In this document: in pieces, positions 10,901 through 19,537 of the stretch
Layout of the letters: each line of letters opens with the position of its first letter
How positions within the stretch are numbered: the stretch's first letter is position 1
Origin: Botrimarina colliarenosi
GTDB lineage: Bacteria; Planctomycetota; Planctomycetia; Pirellulales; Lacipirellulaceae
Reading direction: 5' to 3'
Length of the DNA: 64,000 nucleotides
NCBI RefSeq assembly: GCF_007859955.1
Contig: NZ_SJPR01000001.1
Location: 871,490-935,489, forward strand
Made by a program: the position numbers and the translations under genes
Notes under the pieces: model-generated
Seen by the model: only the letters and a program-made list of their open reading frames with translations
Told to the model about the DNA's origin: nothing
The model's database searches: none

Positions 10901-11470
10901 GCGGCGGACCAGCGGCGTGTCGAAGCCGAGGCGCCCGACTTGGCGGTCGACGAGCGCGACCTAGCGGACGAGTTGTCCCGTTTCGCCGAAGAGCTTGGCA
11001 AGCGGGCCGTGTTCGAACTGGCGCTCGGCGGCGCCGCCGAGCAGACCGAAGAGGCGGCCACGCGGCTCGAGGCGGCGCGGGTCGATTCGGCGACCCAGCG
11101 ACTGGAAAAGGCCGCGCTGGCGCGGCTTCGGCATATCGAAGAGGTGCTGCGGCAAACGCCCCCGCCACCACAAGAAAATCAGCCGCCCGGTGGCGGCGGA
11201 GAGGGGGGAGGGGGCCAACCGCCGCCCCCGTCGCCGATCGACGTGGCCGAGCTGAAGATGCTGCGACTAATGCAACTGGAGGTGCTCACCGAGACCGACG
11301 CCTACGAGGCGGACACCGCGACGGCCCGACGATCGGGAAAACCGCTCCCCCCCGAATGGTCGGAAGAGGGTCAGGACCTCGCAAAACGCCAGCAGCGGCT
11401 CGCCGAGCTAGCCTTAGAGCTCTCGGAGCGTGATAATGATCCTGAGGCGGAAGCAGACGAACCCGAATGA
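7931..11470 (+). CDS. Large membrane-anchored coiled-coil protein (DUF4175-like)
   Basis: A 1179-residue protein starting with TTG that overlaps the upstream stop (TTGA). N-terminal hydrophobic segments (about 34-52, 57-78 and 155-176) are followed by a beta-rich region. From about residue 530 there is a very long Glu/Gln/Arg/Ala-rich stretch predicted as coiled coil (repeated QQREAAAA, LRQRTT, EIQKEVEQLKQR). Near the C-terminus is a Gly/Pro-rich linker and an ERDNDPEAEADEPE tail. The layout matches the long DUF4175-type proteins that follow vWA genes in planctomycetes. A structural role linking inner membrane and envelope is plausible, but nothing enzymatic can be seen. Confidence 0.75.
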   Translation: MNPAPPQDDVAQPFLERLDATAARLRGVARQATACWTAATAIGVAALLVLIDWLGRFNDPGLRWVFSLTLIGATVGVAIWAWRRLGPTDATRLGVAQRLQRSRPDLGSRLASAVEFAASDAADRSAGSEQLRRAVVLDASKSADSLPFDAVVDRTPLRQSIRWLLAAIASVAVLALAAGPALGTGLYRLAAPWADAPWPRLVTLRAVDPPTTLARGATFEATAVNETGPLPDEVRVEYRFAAEAGTSSRRETAPAQLVGDQAVATRDRVQRSFSFRFVGGDDDTMAWNDVAVLDPPVAEAFAVTVAPPAYSGLPPSESTGPLRILAGTTLSVSGSADKPLSGVTIELPGEADPPDEAAIKCDLAEDNKQWTAAPWEAQPTPDASSSLTYEVRLEGESGVVGVIGPHRYEVVADQTPQLKWRSTDEEDVVTARAVLSIAGEASDDLALQRIEIEWSPPAAEGEQPAPQRVVVAERGAEPPARKSLDEGDQQPIAYDWDLEPLGIDPGTELSLWLTATDYLPQEGRTATPRRLTVVTDEEYQSRLAERQSRLLGQVQQALATQRDAAGATRDLDADARDADAIDRAQLDRLTSVEFQQREAAAAVDDPTLGATAAAERLLEDLRRSRLDAPDLDEQLAAAGEALRQLGDGAMPAARGELASARRAAQRATEEGADPKEASAEFQARLADAEGQQAEAIDRLEQVADLLTSWADFQRFAGEAAAIEKLERDLANESQRQAAAAASKLFPDPTQAERDKLLTGQAEAARRFDKLRSAMQRLLASQPAGAPPTAASEAVADALAEADDADVPGKLRDASRDLARGRLGTASQAQRDAADGLKAMLEALRQRTTTDPKELAKRLTEEKQKLAEIQKEVEQLKQRPDTRQTEAARQQAASRAARLGRRLQRLTAPQASASASQGAQQTSGDQQPGEKDQQLAEAQQSFDQAQREIDQRIRELENQQTQRLLDQLAARIGGYIERQDTLLDGTLDLERAADQRRVEAEAPDLAVDERDLADELSRFAEELGKRAVFELALGGAAEQTEEAATRLEAARVDSATQRLEKAALARLRHIEEVLRQTPPPPQENQPPGGGGEGGGGQPPPPSPIDVAELKMLRLMQLEVLTETDAYEADTATARRSGKPLPPEWSEEGQDLAKRQQRLAELALELSERDNDPEAEADEPE

Positions 11471-11518
11471 CCACGGGCCCGTAACCGTGGTGGCCCTCTA
11501 CCGAGTCGGAAAACCAGC

Positions 11519-12265
11519 ATGCCGCGATATCTCTGCTTGCTTTTGACGCCGGTCCTGTTCTGTCTGCCCGTGGTGGCGTTTGCAGCGCCGACGCCGGGAT
11601 TTGGAAATCTGGGCGATAGCCTGCTCGACGACGATCTGGCGAAGGCGCTGTCGCCGCAGGCCGACAAGCCCGCCGGCCCCGCGGACTGGGCGCCCGACGA
11701 CGATGTCTTGCGACGGCTCCTGAAGGGCGACGAGCCCGGCGCCGCTGGCGAGGATGTCGGCGCGTCGCCGCTGGCGAGCGTCGTCACCGGCATGCAGCGC
11801 GCCGAGGGGCTCATCCGCGACGACGCCGACGGGCAGGCCGCGGTCCCCGTCCAGAAGGAAGTCGTCGCGAAGCTCGAGCAGCTGATCGCCCAGATGGAGA
11901 AGCAGTGCCAGGGCGGATCGTGCAACAAGCCGAGTTCGCCGAAGGACAAGCAAGCCTCCAAGCGGAGCCAGCCGAAGCCGGGCGAGTGCGACAAGCCGGG
12001 CGAGTGCGACAAACCCGGGCAACAGGCCGGGAAGCCGGGTCAGAAAGCGAACCAATCGGGCACGACCAAGCTCGCCGGCGCGCCGACCGCCGACACGCCC
12101 GAAGCGCAGCAAGAACTGCTCAAGGCGGCCTGGGGCCACCTCCCCGAACGGATGCGCGAGCGGATGCTGCAGGGCTCCGACAGCGAGTTCCTCCCCGAGT
12201 ATCGCGACGAACTGCAGCAGTACTACCGCCGCCTCGCCGAGCGCACGCCTCGGGAGGCGCCGTGA
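11519..12265 (+). CDS. Secreted Lys/Pro-rich low-complexity protein
   Basis: A 248-residue protein with a clear signal peptide (MPRYLCLLLTPVLFCLPVVAFA, cleavage after AFA near residue 22). The mature part is acidic at first, then has a Lys/Gly/Pro-rich segment with short repeats (KPGECDKPGECDKPGQQ, about 150-175). It ends in a helical segment that resembles the end of other proteins in such operons (LPERMRERMLQGSDSEFLPEYRDELQQYYRRLAER). That last motif is common at the C-termini of envelope proteins next to DUF4175-like genes. No function is recognised. It is preceded by a small hairpin, and its stop overlaps the next start (GTGA). Confidence 0.75.
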   Translation: MPRYLCLLLTPVLFCLPVVAFAAPTPGFGNLGDSLLDDDLAKALSPQADKPAGPADWAPDDDVLRRLLKGDEPGAAGEDVGASPLASVVTGMQRAEGLIRDDADGQAAVPVQKEVVAKLEQLIAQMEKQCQGGSCNKPSSPKDKQASKRSQPKPGECDKPGECDKPGQQAGKPGQKANQSGTTKLAGAPTADTPEAQQELLKAAWGHLPERMRERMLQGSDSEFLPEYRDELQQYYRRLAERTPREAP

Positions 12266-13299
12266 AGCGTCTGTTGCGGTCTTGTGTTTGCCTGGTGTTG
12301 CTCGCTGCGCCGACGCTCGGTCGGGCGGCCGAAGCGGCGACGCCCGACGAGACGGCCCGTGAGATGGTCGCGCCGGCGGATCGCGCGATCGATCGCGGGC
12401 TGCGGTACCTCGCCTCGATCCAACTCCCCGACGGCAGCTTTGGCGACCGCGGCCAACGGATGGGGAGCAACCCGGCCATCGTCGCCCTGGGGGGGATGGC
12501 GTTCCTCGCCAGCGGCAGTTCGCCCGGGCGCGGCCCGTTCGGCGAGAACGCCCAACGCTGTGTCGATTTTCTCTGCGAGAACACCCAGCCGAGCGGCTTC
12601 ATCGCCGTGGATGGCGCCACGAGCCACGGGCCGATGTACGGCCACGGCTTCGCCGCGTTGTTCTTGGCCGAGGCGTACGGCATGTCGCCACGCGACGATC
12701 TGCGCGAGAAGGTCGCCGCCTCGGTGCGGCTGATCGTCTCGGCGCAGAACCCCGAAGGGGGTTGGCGTTACCAGCCGACGCCGACCGACGCCGACATCAG
12801 TGTCACGATCTGCCAGATCATGGCGCTCCGCGCCGCCCGGAACGCTGGGATCCATGTCCCGACCGACACGGTTGACCGCTGCATCGCCTACGTGAAGCGC
12901 TGTCAGGTCGACGACGGGGGATTCGGCTACACGCCGCGCGACCGATCGAGCCAATTCCCGCGCTCGGCGGCGGGGGTGGTCGCCCTCTACAGCGCCGGCG
13001 TCTATGACGACGAAGCAGTCACGCGCGGCCTCGACTACCTCGACCGACAGCTCCCGGTGGGCGGGCGGGCTTCGCGCGGCGGGCACTTTTATTACGGCCA
13101 CTACTACGCGGTGCAGGCGATGTGGCAGGCGGGGGGGGACCGCTGGACCCGTTGGTACCCGACCATCCGCGACCTGTTGATCACGGCTCAGGGCGGCGAC
13201 GGCTCGTGGCAAGACGGCAACGGCCAGGCCTACGCGACGGCGATGGCGTGCGTCATTCTCCAGGCGCCGAACAACCAGTTGCCGATCTTCCAGCGATGA
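12262..13299 (+). CDS. Secreted protein with squalene-cyclase/prenyltransferase-type repeats
   Basis: A 345-residue protein with a signal peptide (RLLRSCVCLVLLAAPTLGRAA). It has several QW-type/alpha-alpha toroid repeats: LPDGSFGD, PEGGWRYQPTPTDADISVTICQIMALRAARNAGI, VDDGGFGYTPRDRSSQFPRSAAGVVALYSAGV, and GDGSWQDGNGQAYATAMACVILQ. Where squalene-hopene cyclases have the catalytic Asp-x-Asp-Asp-Thr-Ala, this protein has D-A-D-I-S, so cyclase activity is doubtful. It is about half the length of a true cyclase and is exported. The GTG start overlaps the upstream stop. A periplasmic binding or scaffold role with the vWA complex is inferred. Confidence 0.82.
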   Translation: MKRLLRSCVCLVLLAAPTLGRAAEAATPDETAREMVAPADRAIDRGLRYLASIQLPDGSFGDRGQRMGSNPAIVALGGMAFLASGSSPGRGPFGENAQRCVDFLCENTQPSGFIAVDGATSHGPMYGHGFAALFLAEAYGMSPRDDLREKVAASVRLIVSAQNPEGGWRYQPTPTDADISVTICQIMALRAARNAGIHVPTDTVDRCIAYVKRCQVDDGGFGYTPRDRSSQFPRSAAGVVALYSAGVYDDEAVTRGLDYLDRQLPVGGRASRGGHFYYGHYYAVQAMWQAGGDRWTRWYPTIRDLLITAQGGDGSWQDGNGQAYATAMACVILQAPNNQLPIFQR

Positions 13300-14588
13300 G
13301 CCGTATGGCGTTGCCTCGTTACGAATTGCAAACGCCCGCTTGCTGGAGCCGGGTCTCCGCCAGAACCATGGCCCGCGGTTGCCGCGTGGCGTCGATCGCC
13401 CTCCTCTTGGCCGGCCCGCTACTTCTGGCCAGCCCACTCTGCGCCGCCGAAGGCGTCGCCGTCCTCCTGGAAGGCGAGCCGATCGCGTCGGCGACGATCG
13501 AATCTTGCGAAATTGATGCAGCCCGGCGCGAAGTGGTCCTCGGTGTGGACGGAGAATCCCAAGCAATTTCTGGTCTGGTCCGGTGGGGCGCCCCGACTCC
13601 CCCGGCGGCGAGGACGACGGTGGTGCTCGAAGACGGCTCGCGGCTGGTGACCGACCGCCCTTGGTCGCCGGCGGGCTTGGCTCGCGTCGAGGCGGACAAG
13701 GTTCGACTACGCCGCGGCAAGGCCTGGATCGACCTGCCACGCAACCGCGTGCGTTGGGTGCTTCTCTCTCCCGAGGCGGCCGGGCTCGACGCCGAGCGGC
13801 TGCCCACCGACGATACCGACGACGACACCGTCTTCCTGACGAGTGGCGACCAACTCTCGGGGCGTGTCGAGACGTTATCGGCCGACCTGCTCCGGCTCGA
13901 CGTCGCCGGTGAAGTGATCGAGACCCCGCTTGAGGCGATCGCCGCTGTCCGATTTGGCGAGGCGGAAATCGCGGCGAACGATGCGGTTTGCCTGGTCGGG
14001 CTGGACGATGGCACGCTCATTGAAGCTCAGAGTCTGAGCGTTTCGGAAGACACGTTTACGCTGGTCATCGCCGGTTCGGCGGTGTCCGGCGACGCCGCCG
14101 CGCTCGTTTTGGTGCAGCCCTTGGGCGGGTCGGTGCGGTATCTCTCGGACATCGAGGCGGTCGATTACCGCCATACGCCCTATCTCGACCTGCCGTGGCC
14201 TTGCTCCCGCGACACGGGCCTCCACGGGGGGCCATTGGTCGGGGGCGGTCGGCGGGCGGCGAAGGGGATCGGGCTCCACTCGGCGGCGCGGCTTGTCTAC
14301 CGACTCGACGCCGGTTCCCAGCGTTTCCAGGCAGAATTGGCCGTCGCCAATCCCGCGCCAGACTCCGCCCGCACGGGGAGCGTCGTCTTCCGGGTCTACT
14401 TGGTGCAGGAGGGAAAGTTCGAACCGGCGTACCAGAGCGGCGTCATCCGCGTGGGCGATCCGGCTACGCCGATCGATCTGCAGGTGTCGGGGGCCGACGC
14501 CTTGGCCCTGATCGTCGATTACGCCGACAACGGCGACGCCGGGGACGACGCCCTGTGGCTCGACGCGCGGCTTGTTGCGACGCCGTAG
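13296..14588 (+). CDS. NPCBM-domain protein of the vWA operon
   Basis: A 430-residue protein overlapping the previous gene by four bases (ATGA). A hydrophobic segment follows a basic N-terminus (VASIALLLAGPLLLASPLCAAEG, about residues 30-52), consistent with export. The last 130 residues match the NPCBM/NEW2 type, a carbohydrate-associated beta-sandwich. They begin GGRRAAKGIGLHSAARLVYRLD, continue QAELAVANPAPDS and SVVFRVYLVQEGKF, and end DALWLDARL. The middle is beta-rich (GDQLSGRVETLSADLLRLDVAGEVIETPLEAI), a pattern that recurs in planctomycete proteins built around surface-exposed beta domains. The domain suggests contact with envelope polysaccharide. Confidence 0.8.
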   Translation: MSRMALPRYELQTPACWSRVSARTMARGCRVASIALLLAGPLLLASPLCAAEGVAVLLEGEPIASATIESCEIDAARREVVLGVDGESQAISGLVRWGAPTPPAARTTVVLEDGSRLVTDRPWSPAGLARVEADKVRLRRGKAWIDLPRNRVRWVLLSPEAAGLDAERLPTDDTDDDTVFLTSGDQLSGRVETLSADLLRLDVAGEVIETPLEAIAAVRFGEAEIAANDAVCLVGLDDGTLIEAQSLSVSEDTFTLVIAGSAVSGDAAALVLVQPLGGSVRYLSDIEAVDYRHTPYLDLPWPCSRDTGLHGGPLVGGGRRAAKGIGLHSAARLVYRLDAGSQRFQAELAVANPAPDSARTGSVVFRVYLVQEGKFEPAYQSGVIRVGDPATPIDLQVSGADALALIVDYADNGDAGDDALWLDARLVATP

Positions 14589-14670
14589 TCGGGCCGGCGC
14601 CGGGGTGGGCGTTCGGGGGCGGTCGCGATTAAGCTGACAGGTCTTTCCCGTCCTCCACGCCCCGCTGCCT

Positions 14671-16542
14671 GTGTTTGTCGGACCCGTATTCACCCGCGAG
14701 GCGATCACCGCCCCGCGGCGCCCGCAATTCTTCGTCGCCCGAGTGCTGCTCGTCGCGACGCTGTTGGGGCTGGCGCTGACGGCCTGGCAGGTCTTTGTCG
14801 GGGCGGGGGGGGGCGTCGCCCAATTGGCGGGTCCCGGTGACTTGGCCCGCTTCGGCCGGGCCGTCTTCGAGTTGCTGACGCCCTTGGTGCTAACGGTCGC
14901 CGTGCTGTTTTCGGCGCTCTTCTCGGCGGCGGCGGTGTCGCAAGAAAAGAGCCGCGGCACGCTGGTGCTGCTGCTGCTCACCGACCTCAGCAACAGCGAG
15001 TTGGTGCTCGGCCGCTTGCTGGCGAGTCTGTTAACGGTCCTCGTCGCGACGCTTGCCGTTGTGCCGTTCCTGCTAACCCTTGCGCTGCTCGGCGGGATCG
15101 ACCACCAGCAGGTCGCCTGGGCGATCGCCGTGACGGCCGCGGCGGCGCTCGCCGCCGGCAGCCTTGGCTCGACGCTTGCGCTCTGGCGAGAGAAGACGTT
15201 CCAGGCGCTCGCGCTCACCGCCATCGGCCTCGTCCTGTGGCTGGCTTTGGGTGAGGTCGTTGCTTCGGGCGTGCTCGGTGAGCAACTCTTGGGTCTAACC
15301 GCCGGCGACGTGGCGGCGCGGATCAGCCCCTGGCAGGCGCTCACGGCGGCGATGGAGCCCCGCTACGGCCGGCCGCCGGCGTTATTCGGGATCGAGCAGC
15401 CCGCCGCCACCGGCGCCGACTCGGCCGCTTGGTTTGTCGGCGTCGGGTTCGCGCTGGCCGGGCTGTTGAACTTGGCGGCCGTGGCGCTGGTGCGGGTCTG
15501 GAACCCGTCGCGCGAATTGCGGTCGAACGCCACGGCGACCGAGGCCGCCCTGGCGCCGCGCGAGGAGGTCGTCGCCGCGGTGATCTCGCCCCCCGACCCC
15601 GCCGACGTGGTCGTCGGCAAGGCGCGCGGCCAGAGCGCGGCGGTCCACCATGCGGGCGGCAAGTCGCGCGCGGTGTGGGACAACCCCGTCTTGTGGCGTG
15701 AGGTCCGCACCTGGGCCTACGGCAAGAAAGTGCTGGTGGTAAAGGCGGCCTACGTGGCGATCTTCGTTGTCTGCGCCGTGGCGACGGTCCAAGCGCTCGG
15801 CCGGCCCGCTAACGGGCGATCGGCGATCCCTCCGGCGGCGATCCCGATGGCGCCGCTGCTGGTGGTGAGCCTGGTGCTCGTCAACGCCTTGTCAGTGACG
15901 TCGCTGACGGGCGAACGCGACGGCAAGTCGCTCGACCTGTTGCTGACGACCGACCTGTCGCCCAAGGAGTTGATCCTCGGCAAGCTCGGCGGGGCCTTTT
16001 GGAACGCCCGCGAGATGATCCTGCTGCCGGTGGGGCTCTGCTGCTACCTGGGCTGGGTCGGCGCCCTCACCGGTTGGGAACTGGCTGTTTTGCTGGCGTG
16101 CTTGATCGTGATGACGGTCTTCTCGGCGGTGCTCGGCTTGCACGCGGCGATGATCTACAACAGCAGCCGCAAGGCGATCGGCGTGAGCGTCGGCACGCTG
16201 TTGTTCTTGTTCCTGGGGGTCTCGACCTGCATGCGGATGATGCTGGCGCTCTCGAACACCTTCGACGGCCAGCTGGCGTCGTTCTTGGGCTTTATCGTCG
16301 GCGGGGGGCTGGCGTTGTTCGTCGCCTTGGCGTGGCGGAACCCCTCGACAGCGATGGCGCTGGCGAGCTTCTCGGCCCCGTTTGCGACTTTCTATGCGAT
16401 CGTCAGTTTCCTGCTCGGGAGCTACAGCCTTGTGGGGCTGGCGACGGTCGGCACGTTCGGGTTCGCGACCGCGTCGATGCTGGTGCCGGCGCTGTCGGAG
16501 TTCGACATCGCCACCGGTTCGCAGCCCTCCCGAGAAGACTGA
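14671..16542 (+). CDS. ABC-2 type transporter permease
   Basis: A 623-residue membrane protein with about 12 hydrophobic segments arranged as two similar halves. Each half has the ABC-2 permease signature: SQEKSRGTLVLLLLTDLSNSELVLGRLLASL at about 90-120 and TGERDGKSLDLLLTTDLSPKELILGKLGGAF at about 411-441. The middle is a soluble loop. The GTG at 14671 is 82 bases after the NPCBM gene. No ATPase gene is adjacent, so the ATP-binding partner must be encoded elsewhere. The duplication of the motif within one chain looks like an internal fusion of two permease units. Confidence 0.87.
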   Translation: MFVGPVFTREAITAPRRPQFFVARVLLVATLLGLALTAWQVFVGAGGGVAQLAGPGDLARFGRAVFELLTPLVLTVAVLFSALFSAAAVSQEKSRGTLVLLLLTDLSNSELVLGRLLASLLTVLVATLAVVPFLLTLALLGGIDHQQVAWAIAVTAAAALAAGSLGSTLALWREKTFQALALTAIGLVLWLALGEVVASGVLGEQLLGLTAGDVAARISPWQALTAAMEPRYGRPPALFGIEQPAATGADSAAWFVGVGFALAGLLNLAAVALVRVWNPSRELRSNATATEAALAPREEVVAAVISPPDPADVVVGKARGQSAAVHHAGGKSRAVWDNPVLWREVRTWAYGKKVLVVKAAYVAIFVVCAVATVQALGRPANGRSAIPPAAIPMAPLLVVSLVLVNALSVTSLTGERDGKSLDLLLTTDLSPKELILGKLGGAFWNAREMILLPVGLCCYLGWVGALTGWELAVLLACLIVMTVFSAVLGLHAAMIYNSSRKAIGVSVGTLLFLFLGVSTCMRMMLALSNTFDGQLASFLGFIVGGGLALFVALAWRNPSTAMALASFSAPFATFYAIVSFLLGSYSLVGLATVGTFGFATASMLVPALSEFDIATGSQPSRED

Positions 16543-16557
16543 ATCAGCGGCGTTAGC

Positions 16558-16634
16558 GGCGAGCCGGCCACGTGAGTGGTCGGTGGAACCCGCTCGCTGA
16601 CGCCCCACCGAACCACTCACGTGGCCGGCTCGCC
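16558..16634. repeat. Inverted repeat, family D
   Basis: The arms at 16558-16586 and 16605-16634 share GGCGAGCCGGCCACGTGAGT and pair over about 29 bases around an 18-base centre. The repeat lies 15 bases after the permease stop. A lone copy of one arm occurs at 35068-35095. It could act as a transcription barrier or RNA hairpin, but there is no U-tract. Confidence 0.88.
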
Positions 16635-16751
16635 TAAAGATGGCCGGTGCGTCGCGATCTGCGGGCGGCTCGCCCCGTCGGGACGGGCCCTCGACGCGGA
16701 CGGCTCTGGTTGTGCTACGATGGGGGCAGTCTCCCGCCGCCCCTTCACCGC

Positions 16752-18137
16752 ATGCCGATGCCCCTGCTGGACTACTGGTTCGAGCTCGCCACGATGGCCG
16801 CGCTCGCCGGTGCATCGGCGTTCTTCTCGGGGAGCGAGGCCGCGCTCTTTTCGATCTCGCGCCCCGACCGCAGCGAAATGGCCAGCGGAACGGCCGGCGA
16901 ACGCCGCGCCGCGACCCTGCTTGCCCGGCCCGAGCGGCTGCTCACGGCGATCTTGTTCGGCAACCTAATCGTCAATATGACGTATTACGTGCTGGCCGAG
17001 GTTGTCTCGATGCGTCTGAAGCGGGCCGACGACGTCGCCTCGTGGGCGCCGCTGGCGTTCACCATTGGCTCCCTGTTGTTGGTGATCCTGCTCAGCGAGG
17101 TGGTCCCAAAAAGCCTGGCGGTGCTCAAGCCGCGTTGGGTGAGCGGCATGGTGAGCACGCCGCTCACGCTGGTGACGCGCGCCGTCGATCCGATCTTCCC
17201 CCTGTTGCAAACCATTAGCGACTCGGTCGCCCGGCTGTTGGTCCCGAACCTCGAGCCGGAGCCCTATCTCGAGCTTGCCGACCTCGAGCGCGCCGTCGCG
17301 ATGCAGTCGGGAGAGACCATCCAGAACGAGTCCCTGCTGATTCAAGAGCGACAAGTGCTCCATCGTCTGGTTGAGCTCGCCGATACGACGGCGGCCGAGC
17401 TGATGCGTCCGCGGCGCCGCTGTTTGGTGGTCCGCCCGCCAGTTGCGCTCGACCAGTTGGTGGGCGAGCTCGAGGGCGTCGGCGAGTACGTCCTGGTGAC
17501 CGAGAAGGGGAGCGACGAGATCGCCAGCGCCTTGCCGATCAACCGGTTGGCGATGCTCCCGCCCGACCGGCTAGAGTTGCGGGCCGAGCCGCTTTCGGTG
17601 GTCCCTTGGTGCGCGCCGGCGTCGGTGATGCTCAACCAACTCCGCGAGCAAGGGCGTCGCGTGGCGGTGGTCGTCAACGAGTTGGGCGAGACGATCGGCA
17701 TTGTCCCGCTCGAGCGCCTCCTCGACGTGGTCTTGCGAGACGCCTCGCGTATCGACCCCCACGACGCCCACGGCGCCCGCCTCGTGAAGCTGGCGGACGG
17801 CGCCTGGGAAGCCTCGGGCGAGACGCCGCTCAAGCGGATCGCCAAACGCCTCGGTCCCTGGGCCGACGAACACGCGCAGATCCCCACCTCGTCCGGGAAA
17901 CTGACCGACGTGCTGATGGCGGCACGTAGCGTCACCGTGGCGGGGCTGCTGCAAGAAGAGCTGCAGCGTTCCTTGCAGCCTGGCGACCAGATCGAGCTCT
18001 CGGGGCTGGTCTGGTCGGTCATCGATGGCGCCGACGACGACGACGCCCCGCTCTTGATCCGGATCGAAGCCCCGGTGAGCGGCGGCGAAGCCCCCCTCCC
18101 GGCGGGCGACGCCGAGCCGGGAGGCGAGCCGTCATGA
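16752..18137 (+). CDS. CNNM/CorC-type transporter-associated membrane protein (DUF21 + CBS)
   Basis: A 461-residue protein. The N-terminal DUF21/CNNM domain has four hydrophobic segments and the family motif FFSGSEAALFSISRPDRSEM at about 24-43. The motif VVPKSLAVLKPRW follows near 117. A CBS-pair region contains DTTAAELMRPRRRCLVV and NELGETIGIVPLERLLDVV. A C-terminal CorC/HlyC-like domain follows (SGKLTDVLMAA through LQPGDQIELSGLVWSVI). The family is linked to magnesium or cobalt efflux. The ATG at 16752 is chosen over an upstream frame extension that runs through intergenic sequence. The stop overlaps the next gene by four bases. Confidence 0.88.
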   Translation: MPMPLLDYWFELATMAALAGASAFFSGSEAALFSISRPDRSEMASGTAGERRAATLLARPERLLTAILFGNLIVNMTYYVLAEVVSMRLKRADDVASWAPLAFTIGSLLLVILLSEVVPKSLAVLKPRWVSGMVSTPLTLVTRAVDPIFPLLQTISDSVARLLVPNLEPEPYLELADLERAVAMQSGETIQNESLLIQERQVLHRLVELADTTAAELMRPRRRCLVVRPPVALDQLVGELEGVGEYVLVTEKGSDEIASALPINRLAMLPPDRLELRAEPLSVVPWCAPASVMLNQLREQGRRVAVVVNELGETIGIVPLERLLDVVLRDASRIDPHDAHGARLVKLADGAWEASGETPLKRIAKRLGPWADEHAQIPTSSGKLTDVLMAARSVTVAGLLQEELQRSLQPGDQIELSGLVWSVIDGADDDDAPLLIRIEAPVSGGEAPLPAGDAEPGGEPS

Positions 18138-19108
18138 CCTACGCCGTCATCATATTCCTGGTCGGATTAGCGCTGAGCGCTTTCTTCAGCGGCACCGAGA
18201 CCGGCTACTACCGGGTTCCTCGGATGCGGCTGGTGATCGACGCGGTGGGTGGCGACCGCACCGCACGCGGTTTGCTCTGGGCGTCGAACCATCCCGAGGC
18301 GTTCGTCGCGACGGCGCTCGTCGGCAACAACATCGCCAATTACTTAGCGTCGTCGGCCATCGTTGGCGCCGCGGGGGTGCTCCTCCCCGCCGCGGGGCTC
18401 GCGGGAGAGGTGGCGCTGACGCTGCTCTTCGCGCCCGTTGTGTTCATCTTTGGCGAACTGCTGCCGAAACGGACTTTCTTGAAGGCGCCGTACCGCTTCC
18501 TACGCCGGTGCTCCGGGGCGTTGGCGGTCGCGGGAATCATCTTAGCGGCGCCGACGTTCTTGCTCTGGGTCGTGAGCCGCGCGCTGAGCGTCGTCACCGG
18601 GTCGTCGATCCAGCCGTTGCGGATGGCGGTGCGGCGGCGTGAGTTGACCGACGCCTTCGCCGAGGGGCAAGCCGTCGGGCTGCTCTCGCCGGCGCAACGC
18701 GAGCTCGCGCAGGCGACGTTCTCGCTAGGGGGCAAACCGCTCCGCGAGTTCATGACGCCCGTCGCCCGACAGCCTCGCTTAACAGCGCGGGCCGAGGCGG
18801 AGGACGTCTTGCGGCTGGCCCGGCGGCACCAAGTCGACGCCTGGCCGATCGAGCCGTCGACAATCGACGAGGGGGAAAGCCGCTACGCCTACGTCCGCGC
18901 GTCGCGACTGGTCACGACCAAGGACCTGCCGCCCGACTTGCCGACCGAGCCCCTTATGGTCTTCAGTGAGAGCACGCCGTATCTCCACGCCTTGACCCAG
19001 CTCGAGTCGAGCGGCACGCCGATGGCGGCGGTGCTCGGCGCCAACCGCCGCGTCACCGGGTACGTCTACGTCGAACGCCTGCAACAAGCGCTGTGGGAAA
19101 CAACCTGA
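18134..19108 (+). CDS. CNNM/DUF21 membrane protein, second copy
   Basis: A 324-residue paralogue of the preceding protein, starting inside its stop codon (ATGA). It has the same DUF21 start (LSAFFSGTETGYYRVPRMRL), four membrane segments, the motif FGELLPKRTFLKAPYRFL, and a shorter CBS-like region ending GANRRVTGYVYVERLQQALW. The C-terminal CorC/HlyC domain of the first copy is absent. The two proteins are probably translated together and may form a heterodimer, as CNNM domains dimerise. Substrate is unknown. Confidence 0.85.
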   Translation: MTYAVIIFLVGLALSAFFSGTETGYYRVPRMRLVIDAVGGDRTARGLLWASNHPEAFVATALVGNNIANYLASSAIVGAAGVLLPAAGLAGEVALTLLFAPVVFIFGELLPKRTFLKAPYRFLRRCSGALAVAGIILAAPTFLLWVVSRALSVVTGSSIQPLRMAVRRRELTDAFAEGQAVGLLSPAQRELAQATFSLGGKPLREFMTPVARQPRLTARAEAEDVLRLARRHQVDAWPIEPSTIDEGESRYAYVRASRLVTTKDLPPDLPTEPLMVFSESTPYLHALTQLESSGTPMAAVLGANRRVTGYVYVERLQQALWETT

Positions 19109-19138
19109 GCAGGCCCCTTTCGGCAGCGGCCAGCGTGA

Positions 19139-19402
19139 TCAGCGGGCGTACCCGAGGGACTTCACGACCGAGAGCATCTCTTCGTAGTTGATAAAGCGGC
19201 GCCGGTGGCGGGCTTTGTAGCTGTCGATCGCGCGGGCCAGGTCGGCCGCCTCGTCGCTGAGCCCGTCGTGGCTGTTGGTGAACTGGCGGCGTTCGCGACC
19301 GACGGCGCCGTCGGTCTTCTCACGCCGCCGATCCACGAACGGCGCGGCCTCGTTGGTCGGAGCGGTGAGATTCGAATCGGCTTCGAGCAGCGTGTTAGCC
19401 AT
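19139..19402 (-). CDS. Small conserved-type hypothetical protein
   Basis: An 87-residue, charged, cytosolic protein. The C-terminal half is compact and looks structured: RRQFTNSHDGLSDEAADLARAIDSYKARHRRRFINYEEMLSVVKSLGYAR. This resembles small proteins seen repeatedly in planctomycete genomes, recalled from pattern and not checked. The N-terminus (MANTLLEADSNLTAPTNEAAP) is low-complexity. The gene is alone on the minus strand, convergent with the CNNM pair, with 30 bases between the stops. No function is recognised. Confidence 0.7.
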   Translation of the reverse strand: MANTLLEADSNLTAPTNEAAPFVDRRREKTDGAVGRERRQFTNSHDGLSDEAADLARAIDSYKARHRRRFINYEEMLSVVKSLGYAR

Positions 19403-19537
19403 GTCGCTACTTCTGCAGGGGACGGAGTGGTCGGCGGAAGGTCATCGCCTGCAAACCTAGCTCACAATCCGCCCAGGGGTCGCCGAGAGTCGGCTTGTAA
19501 CGGCTGGTCCGAATTAACGGCCCGATCAAAGGCTCGA